Assembly (NCBI RefSeq): GCF_018332655.1
Contig: NZ_BOQL01000079.1
Location: 1-40,395 of the forward strand
Length of the DNA: 40,395 bases
Source: Actinoplanes auranticolor
GTDB lineage: Bacteria; Actinomycetota; Actinomycetes; Mycobacteriales; Micromonosporaceae
Direction of reading: 5' to 3'
Part shown: positions 32,601-40,395 of the stretch, piece after piece
Layout of the letters: the number at the start of each line of letters is the position of its first letter
Position numbering within the stretch: position 1 is the stretch's first letter
Made by a program: the position numbers and the translations under genes
The notes under the pieces: model-generated
Database searches by the model: none
Seen by the model: only the letters and a program-made list of their open reading frames with translations
Told to the model about the DNA's origin: nothing

Positions 32601-34071
32601 GGTGCTGAAGCTCACCTCCCAGGCCCGGGCAGCCGGCCTCGAGATCAGTCCCGTCGACGTGTTCCAGCAACCGACGCCGGCCCAACTCGCGATCGTCGCC
32701 CGCCCCTGCTCGCCATCCGACGCGGCGGAGTCCCCGGCCGCGATGGTGCCACGCCGCGACAGGTACGAGGCCGAATATCCCGACCTGGTAGACCTGCTGC
32801 CCCTGGCCCCGTTGCAGGAGGCGTTCCTCTTCCACCATCTCGCCGCCGCCGGCACGGCGGACGCCTACACCCCGCAGATCCAGCTGGAGCTGGCCGGGCC
32901 ACTGGATCGGACCGCGCTGCACCGGGCCGCCGGTGCGCTGCAGGCCCGGCACTCCGCGCTGCGGGCGTCCTTTCATCTCGACGACGACGCCGATCCGGTC
33001 CAGGTGATCCACACCGGACTGGCGACCCGGTGGGCCGAGGACGATCTGGAGGCGTCGGCCACGGACGCCTACATCGAGGCGGTCACCGGCATCGCGGCGC
33101 GGGAGCGTGCCATACCGTTCGACCTGAGCGACCCACCGCTGATGCGCTGGCGGCTCGTGCGGCTCGCTGAGGACCGGCACGTCCTGCTGCTGACAGCACA
33201 TCACATCCTCTGGGACGGATGGTCGACCGGAATCCTGATCCGGGAACTCTTCGCCCTCTACCACGACTTCACCGGCCACACCCTGCCCGCTCCGCCCCCG
33301 CACAGCGATCATCTCGCCTGGCTGAGTCGGCAGGACCGGGCCACTGCGTACAACGCCTGGAAGGATGCTCTGGAAGGTCTGCCCGGCCCTACCTGGGTAT
33401 CGCCCGACGGGACGGCCGAAGGCGAGATGGACCAGCTCGACGCCGTCCTGGACGAGAACGCCACCCGGGCGATCACCGCGGCGGCCCGGCGGCACGGGGT
33501 CACGATCTCCACGCTGGTGCAGGCGGCCTGGGGGATGTTGCTCGCCCGGATCACCGGCTCCGACGACGTCGTCTTCGGCATCTCGGTGACGGGGCGACAG
33601 GCCGAGCTTCCCGGCATGACGGACATGGTGGGGATGCTCACCAACACCGTGCCGGTCCGGGTTCGGCTGCGCGACGGCGAGGCCCTGCACGAGCTGGTGG
33701 TCCGGTTGCAACGCGAGCAGAGTGCCCTGCTGCCGTACCAGTTCATGAGCCTCAACGAGATCCAGCGCGACATCGTCGCGGTACCCCTCCGCGGCGGGCG
33801 TGACCTGTTCGACACCACCGTCGTCACCATCGACGGCTCGTTCGGCCCTCCGCAGGTGCCCGGGCCGCCGCATCTGACGAAGTTCGAGGTGCACGACCGC
33901 ACCCACTACCCCCTGCGGCTGGCGGCGGTCTCCGGACCGGAGCTGCTGCTGCGCCTCAGCTATCTGACCGGCGTCTACCGCCGCCGGGAGGCCGGCCGAC
34001 TGCTGGACCAGGTGGTGACGACCCTGCGATCGCTCACCGATGACCTCGACCGGCATCAACCACAACCATGA
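29638..34071 (+). CDS. Nonribosomal peptide synthetase, C-A-T-C
   Basis: This 1477-residue NRPS has a first condensation domain (about 8-430) with HHVFVDA at His141-His142. The adenylation domain (about 450-940) has YTSGSTGRPKG near 603, Asp649 in SFDVAMGDIW, NIYGVTEAT in place of the usual YGPTE, YRTGDVVRW, GRRDEQVKIRGHRIELGEID and Lys932 in NGKID. The carrier domain has Ser986 in GGDSILV. A second condensation domain (about 1050-1470) has HHILWDG at His1188. By eye the specificity pocket reads D-V-G-(P?)-L-G-I-V-A-K; Asp649 indicates an alpha-amino acid, but I cannot name it. There is no thioesterase. The TTG start at 29638 has AGGAG seven bases upstream. The first C domain probably accepts an aryl or acyl group, and the terminal C domain must meet another carrier encoded elsewhere. 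Confidence 0.94.
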   Translation: MAERNAQRLALSAAQRGVWLAHQLDPTARRYSCAEYILVCGPLDPERFRAAWATLRDETDVLRISRIEDEDDLSQIVEPPDGTADGLSIVDLSAATDVDAALHEAMQADLDRPVHLEQGGVSSFALFRMATDQWAFYYRIHHVFVDAYAVHQIGRRLAEIYSSPAGGPPTGEAFQPLAVLGDEDAAYRASAAFIADRAYWTGRFADRPPVMRVGPALTVPAPIRPRQVVPLGADIITLLRDAAATIGTTWQMVFTAVFVAYLHRLTARQDVILGLPVSGRRSARARAVPGMVTNTVALRMRVDGESTLAGLTDAAAAEVGNALRHERFRVEDLFRELESERQEGGFLGPILNFMPYDRSLAFGPATASTHNLASGPTVDLTVSVRGVPGGDMSIVVEGNPGRHDQAGVRAHERRFTEFAARLFADPDQPIGTVEVMTDAERYDVVVRRNATDRRHRPGGVLDGFRSRAAHDPGRPAVTDSATTWSYAELDQRSDALAAELMALGVGPEEYVALVLPRSPWLVAAMIAVSKAGGAFVPVDPAYPEERIRYICTDARLRCAVTDASTEALLPVDLRRLPVDAAGYDRPVPSPLSPDPAQAAYLIYTSGSTGRPKGVVVTHGSLANFVADYLVRFAVDRDSRVLQFVSPSFDVAMGDIWPVLQVGGTLVLAGDGRNTGAESLHELIRTQRVTHASFPGVMLGRLSEKDLPDLRYVLTGGDPLNGDVVRRWSRDRSLFNIYGVTEATVASTATGALHGAAEAPIGRPMDNCRTYVLDDRLTAVLPGTAGELYLAGTGVARGYLRRPGLTASRFLPCPFGPPGDRMYRTGDVVRWRADGDLEFIGRRDEQVKIRGHRIELGEIDTVLARHPGVDRAVTVVHHAEPAPARLISYVVPAQGHRGDPAELRGHAGLALPEYMVPAAVVLIDALPVTPNGKIDKAALPAPVFAGSAEAGKPETPTERVWCDLFAEVLGTGRVHPTDSFFALGGDSILVLKLTSQARAAGLEISPVDVFQQPTPAQLAIVARPCSPSDAAESPAAMVPRRDRYEAEYPDLVDLLPLAPLQEAFLFHHLAAAGTADAYTPQIQLELAGPLDRTALHRAAGALQARHSALRASFHLDDDADPVQVIHTGLATRWAEDDLEASATDAYIEAVTGIAARERAIPFDLSDPPLMRWRLVRLAEDRHVLLLTAHHILWDGWSTGILIRELFALYHDFTGHTLPAPPPHSDHLAWLSRQDRATAYNAWKDALEGLPGPTWVSPDGTAEGEMDQLDAVLDENATRAITAAARRHGVTISTLVQAAWGMLLARITGSDDVVFGISVTGRQAELPGMTDMVGMLTNTVPVRVRLRDGEALHELVVRLQREQSALLPYQFMSLNEIQRDIVAVPLRGGRDLFDTTVVTIDGSFGPPQVPGPPHLTKFEVHDRTHYPLRLAAVSGPELLLRLSYLTGVYRRREAGRLLDQVVTTLRSLTDDLDRHQPQP

Positions 34072-34084
34072 GGAGCACGCTGCT

Positions 34085-35137
34085 GTGCGGACATCCGATG
34101 TGTACCTGACCGGGATCGGCGTTCACCTGCCGGCGACGGTGAGCGTCACCTGGGCGGTGCAGAACGGGCGCTATCCCGCCGACCACGTCGATCTGCACGA
34201 GCTGACCGGCGCGGCGGTGGCGGGCAGCCTGCCCGCGCCTGAGATGGGCCTGCTCGCCGCGGAGGAGGCGTGCGACCGCAGCGGGCAGGACCCGAAGAAC
34301 GTCGATCTGCTGTTGTACGCCGATTCCTGGCACCAGGGACCCGACGGCTGGCAGCCGCAGTACTACCTGCAGCACCACCTCACCGGCGGTGGCCCGCTGG
34401 CCATCGAGGTACGTCAGGGCTGCAACGGCATGTTCGGCGCACTCCAGCTGGCAGCCGCGTACCTGCAAGGGGTCAGGTCCCCGGACCGGGCGCGGACCGC
34501 CCTGCTGGTCGCCGCGGACAACTTCGGCACCCCGCTCATCGACCGCTGGCGGATGGGCGACGGCTACATCGCCGGCGACGGCGCCAGCGCGCTCGTGCTC
34601 AGCACCGAACGGGGATTCGCCCGGGTCGCGGCCGTGGGCGCCGTGGCGGTCGCCGAGGCGGAGGAGATGCACCGCGGTGACGAGCCGCTCTTCCCACCCG
34701 GGCCGACCGTCTGCCGCACCCTCGACTTCCCCGCCCGTAACACCGAGTTCAAACGCGGATCGATCAACGGGGGTGCCGGCACGGGCGCGCTGCTGCGCAT
34801 ACACGGCCAGACCCTGGCCCTGGTGGAACGCACGCTCGCGGACGCCGGCATCGGCATGTCCGCGGTCACCCGGGTCGCCTACATGAACTACTCACGGGAG
34901 ATCGTCGAACAGCGCTGCATGGTCCCGCTCGGCCTGCCGATGTCCCGGTCGGTGTGGGACTTCGGCCGTACGGTCGGCCACCTCGGCGCGAGCGACCAGG
35001 TAGTGGCGCTGAACCACCTGCTCTGCACCGGCCAGCTCGTTCCCGGCGACCACGTCCTGATGCTCGGCGTCGGCCCCGGGGTGACCCTTTCGTGCGCTGT
35101 GATCGAGATCCTCTGGATGCCGCCGTGGGGCGGCTGA
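34085..35137 (+). CDS. KAS III-like acyltransferase (ChlB3/PctT type)
   Basis: This 350-residue thiolase-fold protein is of the ketosynthase III family. Such homologues next to 6-methylsalicylate-type synthases transfer the finished aryl group from the PKS carrier to another carrier, sugar or alcohol (as ChlB3/ChlB6 or PctT). Cys113 in EVRQGCNGMFG is the acyl-binding residue. The usual PHQ histidine is replaced (YMNYSRE, Asn268), and the usual GNTSAAS reads GHLGASD with His299 and Asp304, so elongation is unlikely and acyl transfer likely. The GTG at 34085 is chosen for AGGAG nine bases upstream; an in-frame ATG at 34040 would overlap the NRPS gene. It lies 13 bases after the NRPS stop, in the same operon. 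Confidence 0.88.
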   Translation: MRTSDVYLTGIGVHLPATVSVTWAVQNGRYPADHVDLHELTGAAVAGSLPAPEMGLLAAEEACDRSGQDPKNVDLLLYADSWHQGPDGWQPQYYLQHHLTGGGPLAIEVRQGCNGMFGALQLAAAYLQGVRSPDRARTALLVAADNFGTPLIDRWRMGDGYIAGDGASALVLSTERGFARVAAVGAVAVAEAEEMHRGDEPLFPPGPTVCRTLDFPARNTEFKRGSINGGAGTGALLRIHGQTLALVERTLADAGIGMSAVTRVAYMNYSREIVEQRCMVPLGLPMSRSVWDFGRTVGHLGASDQVVALNHLLCTGQLVPGDHVLMLGVGPGVTLSCAVIEILWMPPWGG

Positions 35138-35185
35138 GCCCGATCCCGCCCCACGTTCACCCACTGACGAGTTCAGGAGACAGCA

Positions 35186-38100
35186 GTGATTGAAGGACGA
35201 TCCGACAGCATGGAACCGGTGGCGATCATCGGGCTGGGGTGCCGGTTCGCCGGTGGTGCGGATTCGCCGGAACAGTTCTGGGACCTGCTGATCGCGGGCC
35301 GGGACGGCATCGGTTCCGTGCCGCCGGACCGCTGGCTCTACTACCGTGATCGCAGCCCGGACGACGAGGACGCGGTGCGCGGTGCCACCGAACGCGGCGG
35401 CTTCCTGACCGACATCGCCGGCTTCGACACCGCCTTCTTCGGCGTGAGTCCGCGTGAGGCGGAGCTGATGGATCCGCAGCAGCGCATCCTGCTGGAAGTG
35501 GCGTGGGAGGCACTGGAGCACGCCGGCATCCCCCCACGTGACCTCGCCGGCAGTGACACCGGAGTCTTCGTCGGCATCGGTTCCGACGACTATGGCCGGC
35601 GCCTGCTGGAGGACCTGCCCACGATCGAGGCCTGGACCGGCATCGGCAGTGCCGTCTGCGCGGCGGCGAACCGGGTGTCGTACGCCTTCGACCTGCACGG
35701 TCCCAGCCTCGCCGTCGACACCGCATGCTCGGCGTCGCTCGTGGCCGCACACCTCGCGTGTCAGAGCCTGCGCGCCGGGGAGAGCACGCTTGCGCTGGTG
35801 GGCGGGGTCAACCTCATCGTGTCGCCGGGGCTGACGCTGACCCTGGACGCCGCCGGTGCCACCGCGCCGGACGGCCGGTGCAAGCCGTTCGACGCCGAGG
35901 CGAACGGATACGGTCGCGGCGAGGGAGCCGGCTTCCTGGTGCTCAAGCTCCTCGCCGACGCCGAGCGCGACGGCGACCGGGTGCTGTCCGTCATCCGTGG
36001 CAGCCATGTCAGCCAGGACGGCCGTACCAACGGCATCATGGCGCCCAACGGTGAGGCGCAGGGCGAGTTGCTCACCGAGGCCTGCCGCCGGGCCAGCGTC
36101 GCGCCGGAGACGGTGGACTACGTCGAGGCGCACGGAACCGGGACGCGGCTCGGCGACCCCCTGGAGGCTGCCGCGTTGAGCAGGGTGTACGGCCGGACGC
36201 GCCCAGCCGGTGACCCGCTGCTGCTCGGCTCGGTGAAGTCGACGATCGGGCACCTCGAGGCCGGCGCCGGGGTGGCGGGACTGATCAAGGCCACCCTGGC
36301 CCTGGACCGGGCGGAGATCCCGGCCACCACGAACGTGCGGACGCTCAACCCGGCCGTCGACTGGGCGGAAGCGAACCTCCACGTGGTCCGCGAGCGTACG
36401 CCGTGGCCGGAGCACGATCGCCCCCGGCGGGCGGGGGTCTCCGGGTTCGGTTACGGCGGGACCATCGCGCACGTCCTGCTCGAGGAGGCACCCAGCCGGG
36501 CGCGCCCGGCGACCGCCGGGGTTTCGGACGCGGGCTCGGCCCGGCTCTTCCCCCTGTCCGCACGATCGCCACAGGCTCTGCGGGAGCAGGCGGTGAGCTT
36601 GATGCGCCGACTCGGTGACGAGCCCGCGTCACTTGACGATCTGGGCCACACGCTCGCGACCCGGCGGTCTCATCTCGAGCATCGGGCGGCCGTTGTCGCC
36701 GCGGATCCGGGCGAGTTGCTGGCAGGGCTCCAGCTCGTCGCGGACGGCGAGGCGGGCCCACGGGTGTCGAGTGGTTCCGTGCCGGCCGCGGCCGGTGCGG
36801 GGCTTGTCTGGGTCTTCTCCGGTCACGGCTCGCAGTGGACCGGGATGGGCCGCGAGCTGATGCACACCTCGCCGGCGTTCGCCGCCGTGCTCGACGAGAT
36901 CGAGCCGGTCTTCCAGTCCGAAATCGGTTTCTCGCCGCGCCAGGTGCTGCTCGACGGCGCGTTCGACACCGTCGACCGGATCCAGACGATGATCTTCGTC
37001 ATGCAGGTGGGACTAGCCGCGGTCTGGCACGCGGCGGGGGTGCGTCCGGACCTGATCATCGGGCACTCGGTCGGGGAGATCGCGGCGGCTGTCGAGGCCG
37101 GCGGCCTCAGCCTGACCGATGGGGCCCGGCTGATCTGCCGCCGGTCCCGGTTGCTGCGGCGCGTCGCCGGACGGGGTGCGATGGCCATGGTCGGTCTGCC
37201 CTTCGCCGAGGTGGCGGCGCGGCTCGACGGGGACGCGGAGGTCTGCGCCGCGATCGCCGCCTCCCCACTGTCCACCGTGGTCTCCGGCAGCCCGGAAGCC
37301 GTTGAAGCGCTGGTGCAGAAGTGGCAAACCGACGAGGTCCAGGTGCGCCGGGTCGCCTCGGACGTCGCCTTCCACAGTGCGCAGATGGATGAGCTGACTG
37401 ATGAACTCACCGCGGCCGCGGCCGACCTCCAGGCCCGAGTCCCGGCCATTCCGATGTACAGCACGGCGTTGCGCGACGCTCGGTCGACACCGGCGTTCGA
37501 CGGCGCCTACTGGGCGGTCAACCTGAGGAGCCCCGTGCTCCTCGCCCAGGCGGTGCAAGCGGCGGCCGAGGACGGCCACACCGTCTTCATCGAGATCTCC
37601 GCCCACCCGGTGGTGGCGCACTCGATCGGCGAGACCCTCGGTGAACTCGGCCTCGACGACACCTTCGTCGGCACGTCACTGCGCCGTGGCAAACCCGAGA
37701 CCGAGACACTGCTCGCGGCCGTCGGCACGGCGCACTGCCACGGCGTCACGGTCGATTGGCGTACGCTCCAGCCGGCCGGCGACCTCGTGGATCTTCCCGG
37801 GCCCGCCTGGCAGAGGCAGCCGCACTGGCGCGAGCCGGCCACCGAGCGCGCGTCGCGGGACCTGCGCCACAACCCGGAGTCGCATGCTCTGCTCGGAGGT
37901 CAGGTGCCGCTGCCGGAGACCGGAATGCGGCTGTGGCGGACGCTGCTCGACGCGGACAACCGGCCGTACCCGGGCAGTCACACGATCGAGGGTACGGAGG
38001 TCATACCCGCCGCGGTGCTCCTCAACACGTTTCTGCGAACCGCGGGCACGAGCGTCCTACCGGTACTGCGTGATGTAGAGCTGCGGGTGCCGCTGGTCGC

Positions 38101-40372
38101 CGCGGAGCGACGAGAGGTTCAGGTGATGCGCGAAGGCGCCGCCGTACGGCTCTCCTCCCTCGCCGGTGACGAGACGGGTACCGGCGGCTGGGTGACCCAC
38201 ACGACTGCGACCCTCACCACCGCCGGCGTCGACCCGGCCGGGCCCACCGCGGCGGGCCCGCCGGCGGACCGGCGGGCGGCCCGCTTCAACCGCATCGACG
38301 CGGGCGAGGTACGCCGGCACCTCACTGCCATGGGCGTACCGTCGATGGCATTCGAGTGGTCCGTCCTCGACCTGTGGCGCGGCGTCGACCACCTGCGGGC
38401 CCGGGTCCGCATCGACACCCCGGCCGACGACTGGGCACCGGCACTCGACGCCGCGCTGTCGATCGCCCCGGTCGCGTTCGCCGGTGCACCGGTGCTGCGC
38501 ATGGTGGCGCACCTCGACGAGATGCGGCTGAGCGGTCCCCCACCGGCGTTCGTGCAGGTGGACATCGTGATCGACCGCCGGCGGCCGGGCGTGGTGGACG
38601 TCGCGGTCACCGCCCTGGACGGTGACGGGCGGGCCGACCTGGCCGGTCTGCGGTACGGGGGCGCCCAGCAGGAACGTCCGACGCGACCGGCGGCCAGTCT
38701 GGTGCACGAGATCGGCTGGAAGCCGCTGACCGTGCCGCCAGCCGGGCCGGACCGCCCCGGCCGCAACGTGGTCGTGGTCGGGGACGCGGCGCTCGCGGAC
38801 CGCTTCGGGACGGGGCTGGTCACGGCCGTGGCCGATCCCGGGGATCTGCCGACGCTGGACGGCGACACCGATGTCGTGGTCGCCGCGCCGCCGCCGGCCC
38901 CGGACGAGCCGGTGCCGGCCGCCGTGGAGCGTTCGGTTCGCCTGCTGTTGCGGACCGCCCAGGCGCTGGCCGGCCGGGACGTCACCGATTCGTTGCGGCT
39001 CTGGGCAGTGACCACCGGCGTCCGGGAGAGCGCGGACCGGACAGGGCTCGCTCAGGCCGGCATGTGGGGCCTCGGCCGGGTGCTGGCCGGGGAACTGGGA
39101 GACCGGTGGGGCGGTGTGATCGACCTCGAACCGGACGGTGCCCGGCTGCCGGGCACCGTCGCCGGCCTGCTGGCCGTGCTGCCGCCGCACGAGGTCATCG
39201 CGGTCCGCGACGACCAGATGCTCGTCTCGCGTCTGATGCCGACCGACCGGCCGATCGAGCGGGAGGGCCTGTCCTGCTCCCCCGCCGCCAGTTATCTGAT
39301 CACCGGCGGACTCGGAGTCCTGGGCCTGCGGGTGGCACGCAGGCTCGTGGAGCTCGGCGCGCGGCGGATCGTGCTCGCCGGCCGGACCGGAATACCACCC
39401 CGCGCCCGGTGGGCGGACCTGGCAGCCGAAGACAGCATGTCGCGGGTTGTCGCCGGGATCCGTGATCTGGAAGGGCTCGGCGTGACGGTTCGGGTGGTCA
39501 CGCTCGACATCACGGACCCTGATGCGGCCCGGCGGGCCCTTGATCCCGACGCGCTCGGCCTGCCGGCCGTTCGCGGTGTCGTGCATGCCGCCGGTGTGCT
39601 CGACAACCGCCTGGCGACCGGCGTCGACGACGCTTCACTGCACACCGTCCTGCGACCCAAGACCGCCGGTACCTGGGTGCTGCACGAGCTGTTCCCGCCC
39701 GGCAGCCTCGATTTCTTCGTCCTCTTCTCGTCCTGTGGTCACCTTCTCGGGTTGCCCGGGCAGGCGACGTACGGTGCGGCCAATGCGTTCCTCGACGCCT
39801 TCGCGGCCTACCGCAACGGGCCGGACAGCGCCGACACCACCGCGCTGGCCTGGACCTCGTGGCGCGGGATGGGAATGGCCGTCAACGAGGCGGTGGACCT
39901 GGAGCTTGCGGCGCGGGGAGTCACCGACATCTCGGCCATCGAGGCGTTCGCGGCGTGGGACCACGCCACCCGCAGCGGTGCCCGGCAAGCGGTCGTGCTG
40001 GCGACGACGGGCACGGAGGTGGCGGAGGAGGTTCCCGTGCTGCGGGACGTGTACGACGTCGCACCCGCCGCGAACTCACCCGCCGAGGCGGAGACGACGC
40101 TGGCCGGACTGTCGGGTCCGCAGCTGCGTGACGAGTTGCTGCGGGAGGTGAGCTCGCAGGTGGCCGCGGAGATGCGGCTCCCCGTCGCCGCGCTCGACGC
40201 CCGCCGGTCCTTGTCCGAGCAGGGCCTCGACTCGGTCATGACGGTGGTGATCCGGCGCCGGCTTGAGAAGCGCTTCGGGCACCGACTTCCGGCCACCCTG
40301 CTGTGGCAGCGGCCCACGGTGTCGGCCATCGTGGACCATCTGGCGGAGCAGCTCGTCGGTCCTACGGACTGA
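35186..40372 (+). CDS. Iterative type I PKS, 6-methylsalicylate synthase type
   Basis: This 1728-residue single-module PKS has the layout KS-AT-DH-KR-ACP. KS (about 9-430) has Cys181 in DTACSASL, His316 and His356. AT (about 540-860) has GHSVGE with Ser628 and VAFH at 727-730, consistent with malonyl-CoA. The DH-like/thioester hydrolase domain has SHTIEGTEVIP with His932 and Asp1088, as in MSAS. KR has TGGLGVLG at 1373-1380, SS at 1515-1516, Tyr1529 and Asn1533. ACP has Ser1683 in GLDSVMT. PYPGSHTIEGTEVIPAAVLL is typical of bacterial 6-methylsalicylate and naphthoate synthases. An intact KR argues against an orsellinate synthase. Chain length (methylsalicylate or methylnaphthoate) cannot be told by eye. 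There is no thioesterase; release is expected through the KAS III-like protein. The GTG at 35186 has AGGAG six bases upstream; ATG at 35210 is possible. Confidence 0.95.
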   Translation: MIEGRSDSMEPVAIIGLGCRFAGGADSPEQFWDLLIAGRDGIGSVPPDRWLYYRDRSPDDEDAVRGATERGGFLTDIAGFDTAFFGVSPREAELMDPQQRILLEVAWEALEHAGIPPRDLAGSDTGVFVGIGSDDYGRRLLEDLPTIEAWTGIGSAVCAAANRVSYAFDLHGPSLAVDTACSASLVAAHLACQSLRAGESTLALVGGVNLIVSPGLTLTLDAAGATAPDGRCKPFDAEANGYGRGEGAGFLVLKLLADAERDGDRVLSVIRGSHVSQDGRTNGIMAPNGEAQGELLTEACRRASVAPETVDYVEAHGTGTRLGDPLEAAALSRVYGRTRPAGDPLLLGSVKSTIGHLEAGAGVAGLIKATLALDRAEIPATTNVRTLNPAVDWAEANLHVVRERTPWPEHDRPRRAGVSGFGYGGTIAHVLLEEAPSRARPATAGVSDAGSARLFPLSARSPQALREQAVSLMRRLGDEPASLDDLGHTLATRRSHLEHRAAVVAADPGELLAGLQLVADGEAGPRVSSGSVPAAAGAGLVWVFSGHGSQWTGMGRELMHTSPAFAAVLDEIEPVFQSEIGFSPRQVLLDGAFDTVDRIQTMIFVMQVGLAAVWHAAGVRPDLIIGHSVGEIAAAVEAGGLSLTDGARLICRRSRLLRRVAGRGAMAMVGLPFAEVAARLDGDAEVCAAIAASPLSTVVSGSPEAVEALVQKWQTDEVQVRRVASDVAFHSAQMDELTDELTAAAADLQARVPAIPMYSTALRDARSTPAFDGAYWAVNLRSPVLLAQAVQAAAEDGHTVFIEISAHPVVAHSIGETLGELGLDDTFVGTSLRRGKPETETLLAAVGTAHCHGVTVDWRTLQPAGDLVDLPGPAWQRQPHWREPATERASRDLRHNPESHALLGGQVPLPETGMRLWRTLLDADNRPYPGSHTIEGTEVIPAAVLLNTFLRTAGTSVLPVLRDVELRVPLVAAERREVQVMREGAAVRLSSLAGDETGTGGWVTHTTATLTTAGVDPAGPTAAGPPADRRAARFNRIDAGEVRRHLTAMGVPSMAFEWSVLDLWRGVDHLRARVRIDTPADDWAPALDAALSIAPVAFAGAPVLRMVAHLDEMRLSGPPPAFVQVDIVIDRRRPGVVDVAVTALDGDGRADLAGLRYGGAQQERPTRPAASLVHEIGWKPLTVPPAGPDRPGRNVVVVGDAALADRFGTGLVTAVADPGDLPTLDGDTDVVVAAPPPAPDEPVPAAVERSVRLLLRTAQALAGRDVTDSLRLWAVTTGVRESADRTGLAQAGMWGLGRVLAGELGDRWGGVIDLEPDGARLPGTVAGLLAVLPPHEVIAVRDDQMLVSRLMPTDRPIEREGLSCSPAASYLITGGLGVLGLRVARRLVELGARRIVLAGRTGIPPRARWADLAAEDSMSRVVAGIRDLEGLGVTVRVVTLDITDPDAARRALDPDALGLPAVRGVVHAAGVLDNRLATGVDDASLHTVLRPKTAGTWVLHELFPPGSLDFFVLFSSCGHLLGLPGQATYGAANAFLDAFAAYRNGPDSADTTALAWTSWRGMGMAVNEAVDLELAARGVTDISAIEAFAAWDHATRSGARQAVVLATTGTEVAEEVPVLRDVYDVAPAANSPAEAETTLAGLSGPQLRDELLREVSSQVAAEMRLPVAALDARRSLSEQGLDSVMTVVIRRRLEKRFGHRLPATLLWQRPTVSAIVDHLAEQLVGPTD

Positions 40373-40395
40373 TCGCACACGAAAGACCGGGCGGA

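Noticed and set aside
31411..34065. 884-codon open frame antisense to the NRPS gene
   Set aside because: High-GC shadow of the NRPS coding frame. The NRPS motifs are all intact on the plus strand and the antisense product is low-complexity Arg/Gly/Gln sequence.
34892..36472. 526-codon minus-strand frame across the KAS III-like and PKS genes
   Set aside because: It spans two confirmed plus-strand genes and shows no domain sequence.
35186..40372. Orsellinate synthase identity for the PKS
   Set aside because: Orsellinate synthases of the AviM/CalO5 type lack a ketoreductase. This protein has an intact NADPH motif and catalytic Ser, Tyr and Asn.
1..40395. CRISPR arrays, tRNA or rRNA genes
   Set aside because: No regularly spaced direct repeats with spacers and no tRNA cloverleaf or rRNA signature were seen by eye; the only tandem repeat is the short hexanucleotide at 18964.

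Overview
The window is about 40 kb of high-GC actinobacterial chromosome. GTG and TTG starts, strong G/C bias at third codon positions, an ECF sigma factor with a SnoaL-like tail, a bacterial Ku, a SARP regulator and a modular PKS/NRPS locus point to a filamentous actinomycete. Degenerate transposases and an Rhs remnant of a kind I associate with Micromonosporaceae suggest that family, but this is inference and not proven here.

Layout. (1) 0-11.9 kb is ordinary chromosomal cargo: a TIM-barrel glycosidase-like protein, an SDR, a DUF1579-like protein, two SAM methyltransferases, an ECF sigma factor, Ku, a CopC-like protein overlapping a histidine-rich membrane protein, a dTDP-glucose 4,6-dehydratase, an FAD monooxygenase coupled to a TetR regulator, and a polytopic membrane protein. 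Convergent genes are separated by long perfect hairpins. (2) 11.9-21.7 kb is a graveyard of mobile elements. It holds an IS630 fragment, a nearly intact IS110 transposase, a doubly frameshifted IS5-family copy that truncates an Rhs-like gene, a shattered IS1380 copy and a broken second IS5-type copy. Islands of real genes lie between them (tandem HxlR regulator, alpha/beta hydrolase, small secreted protein, lipoprotein). (3) 21.8-25.0 kb carries a small hypothetical protein, a secreted phospholipase A2, a DedA protein and a secreted SGNH/GDSL hydrolase.

(4) 25.06 kb to the right edge is part of a biosynthetic gene cluster. On the minus strand a RebH-like tryptophan halogenase is followed 5 bp later by an SbnA-like PLP enzyme of the 2,3-diaminopropionate pathway. 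On the plus strand are a SARP activator, a C-A-T-C NRPS, a KAS III-like acyltransferase with altered catalytic residues, and a KS-AT-DH-KR-ACP iterative PKS of the 6-methylsalicylate type. The inferred plan is that the PKS makes a 6-methylsalicylate-like aryl acid, the KAS III homologue moves it from the PKS carrier, and the NRPS joins it to amino acids, with chlorotryptophan and possibly diaminopropionate as precursors. No thioesterase, SbnB partner, flavin reductase or exporter is present, so the cluster must continue to the right of the window or rely on other loci. I do not recognise this gene combination as a known pathway.

Heptamers of the form YATAGNN, repeated at exactly 11 bp, lie upstream of both the NRPS and the halogenase. 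A related motif lies upstream of the SGNH hydrolase. These are candidate SARP binding sites that would tie the two arms of the cluster together.
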